13,347 nucleotides of DNA from assembly GCA_937888735.1 (NCBI GenBank), contig CALASN010000049.1, positions 1-13,347 on the forward strand, read 5' to 3'. The number at the start of each line of letters is the position of its first letter. Within the stretch, counting starts at the first letter, position 1. Under the pieces are notes generated by a model, which saw only the letters and a list, made by a program, of their open reading frames with translations, was not told where the DNA came from and did no database searches. Shown one piece after another: positions 6,155 to 13,347 of this stretch. The DNA comes from UBA5499 sp002426275. Lineage in GTDB: Bacteria; Bacillota; DTU084. Both the position numbers and the translations under genes were made by a program.

Positions 6155-9100
6155 CTATTCAATCAAGAGCAAATCGCCGAATAAAGTAACATCTTTAGCG
6201 GAACCAATGCCGCTCATATACTCAATCCAGCCCCGCCCAGAGCCGTCATTATCATTGATCAATAGAGAAAAGCCTAATAGTGTTCCCGCCGCCGGTTTCA
6301 GCATCACAAGCTCGCTCCAGGGGATCGCAGCCTCGTAACTTGTGATATTTCCTTTTCTGGTCACGGCAACTTTGACCGTCTCCGGCAAAGGTCCAACGTT
6401 TCTTCCGTAAGCAGCCGCCCACCGCCAGGTGATGGCTCCCGTCTGGCCTAAGGCGAAGCCCAATTCGTGATTGCCGTCAGCCCCTATTTTCCATTTGCGG
6501 GCGGGATCAATGCCGAATTGCACGCTATCTCCGGACCAGATATCAGAGCCGAGCCCATTTTGGTTGAAAACATCGTCTGTGGCTGCAACCGCCAAATACA
6601 AATACTCGTCATCCCATTGCAGGTAGCCGACTCCGCTCAGATCCAACGGTCCTCCCCAGTCTTTAATTTCCTTGATTTGACTTGCCTGGTTCACCCGGAA
6701 CGGCATCGCTTTTCCCCATTCTGCCTCTGAGAGCTCGCCGTCGACTGCAAGAGGTGTCTTGCGCCGTACAGCCGCCAAAAAGCTCATGTCTTTTTCCAGC
6801 AGCAGTTCGTCGCCATGAATTGACGAGACCTCGGCCTCCACACGAATTGGCGTCTGCGGTACGGTTTTGAGCGGCAGCATAAACGTTCGCCGCTCATTAG
6901 GCGCCAATGTGAAGGTGAGCGGAGAGGGCGGATTAGCAAATTCCACTGGCGCTGCAACGTTAACAAAGCCGCTGGTGCTGCGGGTGTTTGTACGATTAAT
7001 TACAGTGACGGCAACGTCCCAGCTCTTCCAATCGGCAGAATCTCTCAGGGCAGGGCTGAGCTCCAGAGCCAGCGATTCTTTTACACTCACCGTGGCTTGA
7101 AGCTTGGCTAAGACTCGCTTCCCACCTAAAAGATAGATGGGCAGAAGGTAATCCTTTTTCGCCGCCCCGGCAGGCAGCTTGATGACAAGCTGCGCTTGTA
7201 AACTATCTGCTGAAAAATCCTTTTGCTCTTTCATTGTCCAGCCGTTTGGCAAGTCGACTGCCAACTGCTCAACATTAGCGGCCGCCTCCGCGCCGTAAAG
7301 CTGAATTGTCACAGCTTCGCCGGCAACGCTGCTTAAAGAGTGGTTTGTCAGTGAAAACAGCGGTTTGCAAACGGCATTAAAATCGCCCAGCAGATAAAGC
7401 GGCTGGTCACTCGCAGTCACTGTAAGCACTCCGTCCGTCGGATAAAGCGAAAAACGATTGCCAAATAAATCGACGACCTCCACTTTCGAACTGGCTGTTT
7501 TAATTCCTATGGTTTCCTGACTGTTGAGCGCCCACAAAACGAGCAGCTGCTTCTGCTCCGGCAGGGCAAATTTATAGGCGGATATTGCGGGAGACGCTTC
7601 CAGTTTCTCCAGGAACTTAGCGCCGTCCAACATCCGATTCATAGTATTGAAAGCGATGAAATTTTGCTTGGCGGCAAAGGGGACTTCCACTCCGCTTGAA
7701 GCCTTTACCAAACCGAAATTATCTTCATTGTCTTCAGGTCGGATGCCTTTATTCTGCAAATTATACCAATTGAGCATAGCCACAGGGACAGCGGAAGCTA
7801 GCGATAAAACATTCATTCTTACGGCGTAGGCGCCTGACTTAAGTTCGGAAACTCCGCTTGTCGTGCTATGCGTCGGCCAGCCGACCTCCGTGATCCAAAT
7901 GGGCTTAAGCTCGCCGTAACGTTCCATCAACTCTTTGAGCAGCTGCAGATTCTTCAGATAGCCGCCGTCTTCGGGACTGCGCGGATAGCAATAAGGATGA
8001 ACGGAAACCCCGTCCATGTAATCTAACGCGCCCGCTTTAAAAGCGCGTTCTATCCAACCTAAATCCACGCCGGCGGTGGAACAGCCGATCACTGTCGCGT
8101 CGGGATTGACAGCTTTAATCGCCTGATATACAGCCTTAATGAGCTTAGCGTAATCCTCAGGCGGCCTGTTTGTGGGATTGAAACCTTTAATGTTGGGTTC
8201 ATTCCAAATCTCAAAATGGTTAATCCGTCCTTTGAAATGTTCAACCATGGTAGTGCAATACTTAACAAAGGCCGCGATTGCCTCATCTGTATAAGGAAAT
8301 CCGCCTTGATCGTAAAAGCGATTGCCGAAGTTCAATTCCAACAGAGGCGTCAAGCCCTTTTGCAGAGATGTATCGATTCTTTCATCCCATTCCGGGAGAA
8401 TTTCAATTTTGCCCTTTGTTTTTTCGGCATTTCCCCAACACATCTCATCTCGATACCAAGTGGCGCCGCTGAGCCGCAAAAGCTCTAAGTTTTCCGCCAG
8501 TGGGTTTTTCGCCAAACCATGCTGAAAATGCGTTTGCGCGCCTACAATGCCGGTTCTGGGCTTCTCGCTTGGAGAAAGGCAACGGCTGAAAGGTATCTGC
8601 TTTTTAAGCATGATCTTCTGATCGGAACTGCTGATTTGCAGGACTAAATTGAAACAGCCGTTGAGTCTAAAATCATCGAGCGCTATCTGCCGAGTCGCGC
8701 TTTCGCCAGCATCTAAAGCAACCCCCATTGTATTCCGCGGGAAGGACCGATCGTTAGCTTCCACCCAATAACGGACATTAAGCTGCCTCCTTTGATCAGA
8801 GTAATTCGTGAAGCGCAGAGAAAATTGGATTTTATCTTTGTCTGTAAAAATATTCCCCAATTTAGGGCTGCCGGCTTCCAGCGTCACGCTTTCGGCTTCC
8901 GTCAAGAGAGCCACTACGCTGACGCCGCCGACGTATACTTTCCCCTTAGCCACTGTGGTCCCCGTGCGAGGTTCAACCAATAATGATTTAATGCTGATTT
9001 TACCGTTCATCACGCCGTCATTGGCGCCACCCCAATGAGTGCTCAGCGCCGAAGGATCTTTCAGCTTAAACTCAAGCAGCTTCCAGCCGTTCCAGGTAAT

Positions 9101-9490
9101 GGGAACGCTTCGGTATTGAAATATTTGTCCGAAATCGTCGCCCAGACGAAGAATGAAATTGTGGCCGGAGCCGTCGCCATAGAGCCAAATCCTTACTACA
9201 TCTGCCGTGACGGGAAGCGGGAGCGCGGCTGAATAGTCACAGTTATTAAACTGACCTGCCACACCGAGAAAATCATATGTGAGCTCTAACGATTGCTCCC
9301 CTACTTTCAGCGGGTTGGTTACCAATCTGTTGGCCGTGCCGGGGCCGTGGTTTTGACCGCCGTTTGACCAGGTTACGCTGGTAAACGGCAATGCTTGCTC
9401 CACTTGGAAGAGTTTCTCTTCAGCCATGGCGAAGTTAAGACACCCCAGTAAACACAAAAACGCGACCAGTCTGACGCTTTTCCAACTCAT
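6155..9490 (-). CDS. secreted multidomain glycoside hydrolase, clan GH-A (GH39/GH5-like) with CBM9/DOMON-like C-terminus
   Basis: The 1111-residue protein begins with a signal peptide, most likely cut after FAMA (position 23); LLGC at 14-17 is a weaker lipobox alternative. A beta-sandwich (about 25-195) resembles a carbohydrate-binding module, and a second one spans about 200-300. The catalytic (beta/alpha)8 barrel (about 310-625) carries HFEIWNEPN with acid/base E431, SVHPY around 498, and WITEVGWPT with nucleophile E535, the retaining GH-A pattern. A small beta domain follows (about 635-700), then a NEW3-like domain (about 715-805), another beta-sandwich, and a CBM9/DOMON-like domain (about 912-1111) opening with AVDGELSEAEWGKA. 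The enzyme should cut a polysaccharide outside the cytoplasm; substrate and exact family are not resolvable here. The start has AGGAGGGAAG (9494-9503) upstream. The gene follows the barrel genes by 63 bp and precedes the binding-protein gene, suggesting one uptake system. Confidence 0.85.
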   Translation of the reverse strand: MSWKSVRLVAFLCLLGCLNFAMAEEKLFQVEQALPFTSVTWSNGGQNHGPGTANRLVTNPLKVGEQSLELTYDFLGVAGQFNNCDYSAALPLPVTADVVRIWLYGDGSGHNFILRLGDDFGQIFQYRSVPITWNGWKLLEFKLKDPSALSTHWGGANDGVMNGKISIKSLLVEPRTGTTVAKGKVYVGGVSVVALLTEAESVTLEAGSPKLGNIFTDKDKIQFSLRFTNYSDQRRQLNVRYWVEANDRSFPRNTMGVALDAGESATRQIALDDFRLNGCFNLVLQISSSDQKIMLKKQIPFSRCLSPSEKPRTGIVGAQTHFQHGLAKNPLAENLELLRLSGATWYRDEMCWGNAEKTKGKIEILPEWDERIDTSLQKGLTPLLELNFGNRFYDQGGFPYTDEAIAAFVKYCTTMVEHFKGRINHFEIWNEPNIKGFNPTNRPPEDYAKLIKAVYQAIKAVNPDATVIGCSTAGVDLGWIERAFKAGALDYMDGVSVHPYCYPRSPEDGGYLKNLQLLKELMERYGELKPIWITEVGWPTHSTTSGVSELKSGAYAVRMNVLSLASAVPVAMLNWYNLQNKGIRPEDNEDNFGLVKASSGVEVPFAAKQNFIAFNTMNRMLDGAKFLEKLEASPAISAYKFALPEQKQLLVLWALNSQETIGIKTASSKVEVVDLFGNRFSLYPTDGVLTVTASDQPLYLLGDFNAVCKPLFSLTNHSLSSVAGEAVTIQLYGAEAAANVEQLAVDLPNGWTMKEQKDFSADSLQAQLVIKLPAGAAKKDYLLPIYLLGGKRVLAKLQATVSVKESLALELSPALRDSADWKSWDVAVTVINRTNTRSTSGFVNVAAPVEFANPPSPLTFTLAPNERRTFMLPLKTVPQTPIRVEAEVSSIHGDELLLEKDMSFLAAVRRKTPLAVDGELSEAEWGKAMPFRVNQASQIKEIKDWGGPLDLSGVGYLQWDDEYLYLAVAATDDVFNQNGLGSDIWSGDSVQFGIDPARKWKIGADGNHELGFALGQTGAITWRWAAAYGRNVGPLPETVKVAVTRKGNITSYEAAIPWSELVMLKPAAGTLLGFSLLINDNDGSGRGWIEYMSGIGSAKDVTLFGDLLLIE

Positions 9491-9553
9491 TTGCTTCCCT
9501 CCTGCGTTATATTTGAGTTAGTTCACAGGCAATACATACTGCCTCGTATACAA

Positions 9554-11341
9554 TCAAAAGCTTGCTTCTACAGTCAAGGCCGAGAGATTGCCGTCGTAAG
9601 AATTTGTTGTCGCAATCTGATCTGTGAAAGAGACGAATTGCTGCGTGAGGCTCACCTGGACTTGCGGGGTAACGACGAGCTTCAAGCCGAGCATGAACGT
9701 GTTATGCACCTCACGGCGGGACTCCGCGGCAGCCGAACCGGCTCTGCCGGTCAGTTTATTCCCGGCCAAGATTTTCCAGCCAGGCTGCAGCTCGTAGCTC
9801 AGAGCCACGTCTACAATCGCGTCCTGCAGAGAAAGCCGCGTGTCCACTGCGCTTGCTTCATCCTGAGGTCTGGTTGTAGAGCGCAGCTCAAGTTGTCCCA
9901 AAACCTGCAGCGGACGCTTGGGATATGTTTTTCCCCCTATTTTGAGAAGCTCTTGCAAGGAAACCTCGCCGCCGATTCTGGCTACCCCATAAGCGCGCAG
10001 CGCCGAGAAGCTATCGCTCAGGCTGCCGTCTTGAAAGGCAGGCGAGAGCTCTCGCGCATAGACGCCTGAAGCCGCCACTTTCACTCTCGGCCAAGGTTTA
10101 TATGCGGCTTCCAGCTGCACGCCGCGGCGGTTGGGAGTGGCCAGGCCGTAAGGCAGCGCTTCGTTTGCGGCCTCCGCGTTGCTTCCTCCCATGAGCGTCA
10201 GCGCGCCTTGAGAGCCGAAAACTCCCGCCTCGGAAAGCGCATAGTCTCTGGACTGAGCGGCGGGCGCGCGGTAGAGCGCTCCCGCTTGCGACGCTCGCAA
10301 AAGCGCGCTCAGCCGCTCGGCTTGCCAAGTCAGCTCCCCATACCAGGCGCGATCTTCGGCCACAGGACTGAGCCGCGTCAGATCCGGATTATAACTGCTT
10401 CTCACATATTCTCCATTGAGCGATAAATCGCGCCACAGGTTCCGGGCTTGCACTGCCAGGCCCAGAGTTTTACCGTCCACGGCCGCGCCTGAGCCGGACG
10501 CCAAATCGTCTTTCACTTCCAACCAATTAATCCCTACGGCAATGTCCGCTTGCGGCAAGAGCCTCATTTGCAGACCGGTGAGGAAACGATGTCTGGGTCC
10601 GGGATTGGAACCGTCTCTGCTGCGAAGCTTGGCGGCCAGCGCCTGAACGCTGAAATTATCGATTTGGTATTGACTCCACAGTCCTCCCAAGCGTCTGCCA
10701 GTCCCCTTGATCCCCTGTTCTTCCCGGTACGCTGCTTTCAAATCGCTAAAGAGTTCGGATTCGAACCAGACGGGATACGACGGGTAAGATAAAGTCAGGG
10801 GCGTGAACTCCGCCCAATATGATCCCACAATCGTTTTCAGCTGCGCGAAATCTGTGGAAATTGCAAGGTGATCAACCAGAAATTTACTTGAGCCAGCCCA
10901 AATATTTGAGCCTTTGATGCCGGCTGTGATGGTAATATTGGGAGACGGCCTGCCGCTAAAAAAGAGGCTGTGGGTTTCATTGGCTTTGCTGCCGCTTTTC
11001 TGTGTTTCCGTCTCCACCGGATCATAGGACAGCGGGCGTCCCAAAAAATCCAGCGCTGAGCCGGCGCCGGGTCCGGTAATGGAAAAAGCGCTGACCTTGG
11101 CGGCGCCGCTTCCTTGGAGCTCCACGCTTTTTTGTGCGTTTTCCAAACGGCTTTGCTCTTGTTTCAATTCAGAGATGGTTTTCTGCACGTCAAGCAATTT
11201 ATACTGGAAGTCCCATAATTGCTGTTCCAAATCCTCGCTATCCTGTTGTTCCGCTTCCATTTGCATGAAAGGAAGCGGATAATCTTCCGCAGCCGCAGCA
11301 GCGCAAAAGACTAAGATCAGGAAAATCAATGCACGTTTCAT
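9554..11341 (-). CDS. outer-membrane beta-barrel protein with N-terminal coiled coil (second copy)
   Basis: The 595-residue protein has a signal peptide (MKRALIFLILVFCAAAAAED). A strongly charged heptad segment, about 37-72, includes LEQQLWDFQYKLL and ISELKQEQSRLENAQ and predicts a periplasmic coiled coil. The remainder alternates short amphipathic beta-strands with polar turns and ends in TVEASF, a C-terminal Phe as used by barrel-assembly machinery. It may form a channel for sugars or a structural barrel; no enzyme motif is seen. The start is set by AAAGGAGG (11346-11353), which overlaps the upstream stop, so it is translationally coupled to the preceding barrel gene 13 bp away. Architecture matches that gene although overall sequence identity is low by eye. 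OmpM-like proteins of other diderm Firmicutes are a distant analogy, without a visible SLH domain here. Confidence 0.75.
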   Translation of the reverse strand: MKRALIFLILVFCAAAAAEDYPLPFMQMEAEQQDSEDLEQQLWDFQYKLLDVQKTISELKQEQSRLENAQKSVELQGSGAAKVSAFSITGPGAGSALDFLGRPLSYDPVETETQKSGSKANETHSLFFSGRPSPNITITAGIKGSNIWAGSSKFLVDHLAISTDFAQLKTIVGSYWAEFTPLTLSYPSYPVWFESELFSDLKAAYREEQGIKGTGRRLGGLWSQYQIDNFSVQALAAKLRSRDGSNPGPRHRFLTGLQMRLLPQADIAVGINWLEVKDDLASGSGAAVDGKTLGLAVQARNLWRDLSLNGEYVRSSYNPDLTRLSPVAEDRAWYGELTWQAERLSALLRASQAGALYRAPAAQSRDYALSEAGVFGSQGALTLMGGSNAEAANEALPYGLATPNRRGVQLEAAYKPWPRVKVAASGVYARELSPAFQDGSLSDSFSALRAYGVARIGGEVSLQELLKIGGKTYPKRPLQVLGQLELRSTTRPQDEASAVDTRLSLQDAIVDVALSYELQPGWKILAGNKLTGRAGSAAAESRREVHNTFMLGLKLVVTPQVQVSLTQQFVSFTDQIATTNSYDGNLSALTVEASF

Positions 11342-11354
11342 TTGCCGGCCTCCT

Positions 11355-13088
11355 TTAAAATCCGCTCCAGTATTCTACCGCCAGTCTCTGCGTTTGATTC
11401 ACCTTTTTGCTGCTGCTCAGTTCAAAGACGAGCCGCAGCGAAGTAGACGGCCCAACCGGCGTTTTCCATTCCAGCTTGTGGCGGTGCGTCACCGGAGCAT
11501 CCTGGGAGAAAAGAGGATAATATTTCCAACGGAGCGTAGAGTTAAACACCCTGAAATTCCCAATCGCAAAGGGCACCCTTTGCAATTGCGCCTGCTGCTC
11601 CTTTAATCCATCCTTCAGATAAAACTGTTGATAACCAAGCTCTAAATTCACATCAGGCAGCACCTGGCGGGCAAGGCTCACCAGACCGACGTTTTGCCAA
11701 ACGTCAAGCTCGCCGGGAGCGAGCGTATTATATAGGCGCAGCTCCCCCGTCAGCTTAACGCCCTTTGCCAGCGGCGCGGAAAGGAAAGAGTCCAGATTTG
11801 CCGCGTAAGACAGTTTCCCTTGACTGAAGCTTTTCGCGACTTTGCCTGTGGGCGTATTCTCCTTGGCATAGACGCCGGTTGCGGTCCAGTTTCCCCATTT
11901 TCCAAGCTGGATGGGAACTGTGGACAGCTCGAGATAGTGAAGATTGGACAGATAATAAGGCTGCCAAGGGTTCTCTTCATACTGCCAGATAAAGCCCGCA
12001 GGCAAAGGCTGGATTGCCGTATTGGCAGTGGGATAATCCCGGCTGATGTTGTAATAATTAAACTTCAGCGGCACTTTAAGCTTTAGCTCGCCATCTGCGC
12101 GGAGGGCATATTCCCAAGAAGGAAGGGGCCCGCCGTTTTTATCCTGATCCAAGCGGTTGATATTGGTCTCCCCGGACACTTGAAAACCAGTTCCCCCCAA
12201 ATCGCCGCGATATTTGAAAGCTAAACCCACCGTGCCGCTCTCATAGGCGGCTCCGGAGGCCGCTGTCTTTGTGTCGTCGAAAACCCTCAGCAAGGTAACC
12301 CTAATCTCTCCTCTGTCTATGGGGGCGGCGGCGGAACTGAAAATGGTGTAACGGTCGTATCTGCTGCCGTTGCCATCGGTATTCCTGACCAGAAAGCCCC
12401 GCCAGTTCAAACCGAAAGGCCGGGAAGAGAGCAAAATGCCGTCGTAAGTATAACGCGGTTCATACCAAGTATCGTCTTCCCGCCACGCCCTGCGAATGGT
12501 GAAATAAGTATTGTCGATCCAAAATCTTCCCATTTGCAGTCTATAATCTTGGCCACTGCGGCCGGTGAAATTCGTGGTGACGCTCAGCGGAGCTAAATAG
12601 TACGAATTATAAGTGGAAGCGGGTCCCGCTTGCAAAAACAATTCGGAATAGAGATTCGTCCTGCCGGCAAGCGGCGTATTGAACCGCAGAGCGCTATATA
12701 ATCTCGGCGCAGCGCCGTTGCCGGGGGTGAGCGTGCTGTAAAAGCGCGTTTCACTGGACAGTCCCAGCTTGGATTTGATTGTCGTCTTATTATTCTTTAA
12801 CTGATTCAAGTCCCTCTGCAGCCGCGCCAGATCCAGATCGACTTTCCGCATCTGGGCCTGAGTTTCCAAAACTTGCTCCGGCAAAGCGCTGCTCTCGTCT
12901 AAGAACGTTTCGTCCTCTGCTTGCTCCTTCTCCCAACCGGGCGCTCGCAGAAAAGCTCCCACCGGATCGCTCGGAAAAAGGCTGGCGGAGGCGGTTTCCT
13001 CTTCAGCTCCGGCAATATTGAACGAGAAGAGCAATAGCAATGTCACGCCCCAGGCGCCAAGAGCGGGAATTCGCCCATAAGACTTCAT
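11355..13088 (-). CDS. outer-membrane beta-barrel protein with N-terminal coiled coil (first copy)
   Basis: The 577-residue protein has a signal peptide with hydrophobic core WGVTLLLLFSFNIAGA, probably cut before EEETAS. A low-complexity acidic stretch (about 29-66) precedes a heptad coiled coil (about 70-106, LETQAQMRKVDLDLARLQRD). From about 110 onward it shows the aromatic-rich alternating pattern of a large porin-like barrel, ending RLAVEYWSGF with terminal Phe. Role: presumably an outer-membrane channel or scaffold feeding the operon's glycan pathway. The ATG at 13088 follows AAAGGGG and GAGGGA purine runs and lies 17 bp after the upstream barrel gene. The family was not recognised by name; the topology call rests on composition and termini. 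Confidence 0.75.
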   Translation of the reverse strand: MKSYGRIPALGAWGVTLLLLFSFNIAGAEEETASASLFPSDPVGAFLRAPGWEKEQAEDETFLDESSALPEQVLETQAQMRKVDLDLARLQRDLNQLKNNKTTIKSKLGLSSETRFYSTLTPGNGAAPRLYSALRFNTPLAGRTNLYSELFLQAGPASTYNSYYLAPLSVTTNFTGRSGQDYRLQMGRFWIDNTYFTIRRAWREDDTWYEPRYTYDGILLSSRPFGLNWRGFLVRNTDGNGSRYDRYTIFSSAAAPIDRGEIRVTLLRVFDDTKTAASGAAYESGTVGLAFKYRGDLGGTGFQVSGETNINRLDQDKNGGPLPSWEYALRADGELKLKVPLKFNYYNISRDYPTANTAIQPLPAGFIWQYEENPWQPYYLSNLHYLELSTVPIQLGKWGNWTATGVYAKENTPTGKVAKSFSQGKLSYAANLDSFLSAPLAKGVKLTGELRLYNTLAPGELDVWQNVGLVSLARQVLPDVNLELGYQQFYLKDGLKEQQAQLQRVPFAIGNFRVFNSTLRWKYYPLFSQDAPVTHRHKLEWKTPVGPSTSLRLVFELSSSKKVNQTQRLAVEYWSGF

Positions 13089-13105
13089 TCCCTCAGCCCC
13101 TTTCC

Positions 13106-13347
13106 TCAGAATTTGAGTCCCACGGAAAACCTTTGCGCATCTCCTGCCTGATGGGTATTATAGGCGTAATCCAAAACCCACTTGCCTGTACGTATTCCCA
13201 GTCCCGCCGTAAACGTACCGGCATTATACCCGCCGCGCAGGAAAACTTTATTAGTGACGGCGTACTCTACGCCGGCGTGGATCTTAGGCCCCGTAATCAA
13301 TCCGCTGACATCCAGCGTCCACAGCGCAGGCCCGACGGTTGTCGCTA
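13106..13347 (-). CDS. PorV/PorQ-like outer-membrane protein, C-terminal fragment (cut by window edge)
   Basis: The frame is open to the window edge, first full codon at 13345, and gives 79 residues; the start lies outside. It contains TLDVSGLITGPKIHAGVEYA, VFLRGGYNAGTFTAGLGI and LDYAYNTHQAGDAQRFSVGLKF. Repeated G-(V/L/I) strands, the D-Y-A-Y pattern and the terminal Phe are typical of the last strands of PorV/PorQ (UPF0164-like) barrels. A TTG at 13300 is not the true start because the frame and homology-like pattern continue upstream. It is the first visible gene of the operon. Confidence 0.7.
   Translation of the reverse strand, partial: ATTVGPALWTLDVSGLITGPKIHAGVEYAVTNKVFLRGGYNAGTFTAGLGIRTGKWVLDYAYNTHQAGDAQRFSVGLKF

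Noticed and set aside
9491..9553. Internal promoter for the glycoside hydrolase
   Set aside because: TTGATT/TATTGC and TTGCCT/TATAAC pairs exist on the minus strand, but either the -10 match is poor or the spacer is too short (15 bp).
1..13347. CRISPR array, tRNA, rRNA, insertion sequence or phage genes
   Set aside because: No repeated spacer pattern, cloverleaf, rRNA-like block, transposase or phage structural gene was recognised on either strand.

Overview
This 13.3 kb window looks chromosomal and comes from a bacterium with an outer membrane and Firmicutes-like translation signals. Two full-length proteins and one partial protein read as outer-membrane beta-barrels that end in a C-terminal Phe. 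Nearly every gene has a strong GGAGG-type ribosome binding site. A diderm Firmicutes lineage (Limnochordia/Hydrogenispora-like) fits best, but that placement is inference and no taxonomic marker gene is present.

Layout. (1) Positions 1-678: a short plus-strand ORF (71-178) runs into what I read as a compact, ORF-less group II intron on the minus strand (about 166-678). The intron lies directly after the T-tract of a rho-independent terminator (679-717), the typical site of group IIC introns. (2) Positions 679-3147: a cytoplasmic GH13 alpha-amylase-type enzyme (minus) and an AraC-family regulator (plus) are transcribed divergently. Between them lie two good promoters and a pair of GATACAAA direct repeats 21 bp apart, a likely AraC-type operator. 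(3) Positions 3164-4500: an FAD-dependent oxidoreductase (minus) is split by a -1 frameshift at a conserved motif. (4) Positions 4591-13347: a minus-strand operon reads, in transcription order, a PorV/PorQ-like barrel (partial, cut by the window edge), two coiled-coil-plus-beta-barrel proteins, a 1111-residue secreted multidomain glycoside hydrolase of clan GH-A with a C-terminal CBM9/DOMON-like domain, an ABC-type sugar-binding protein without neighbouring permeases, and a strong terminator.

Working model (inference): the operon encodes a cell-envelope glycan-use system, with outer-membrane barrels for passage or scaffolding, a large exported hydrolase that cuts a polysaccharide, and a membrane-anchored binding protein that captures the products. 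The GH13 enzyme and its AraC regulator would act on an imported alpha-glucan-type sugar, and the oxidoreductase may modify a sugar or related metabolite. The most unusual items are the ORF-less intron behind the terminator, the frameshifted oxidoreductase, the 21-bp-spaced operator, the shared N-terminal motif of the truncated ORF and the AraC protein, and the coiled-coil barrels combined with a non-lipoprotein solute-binding protein.
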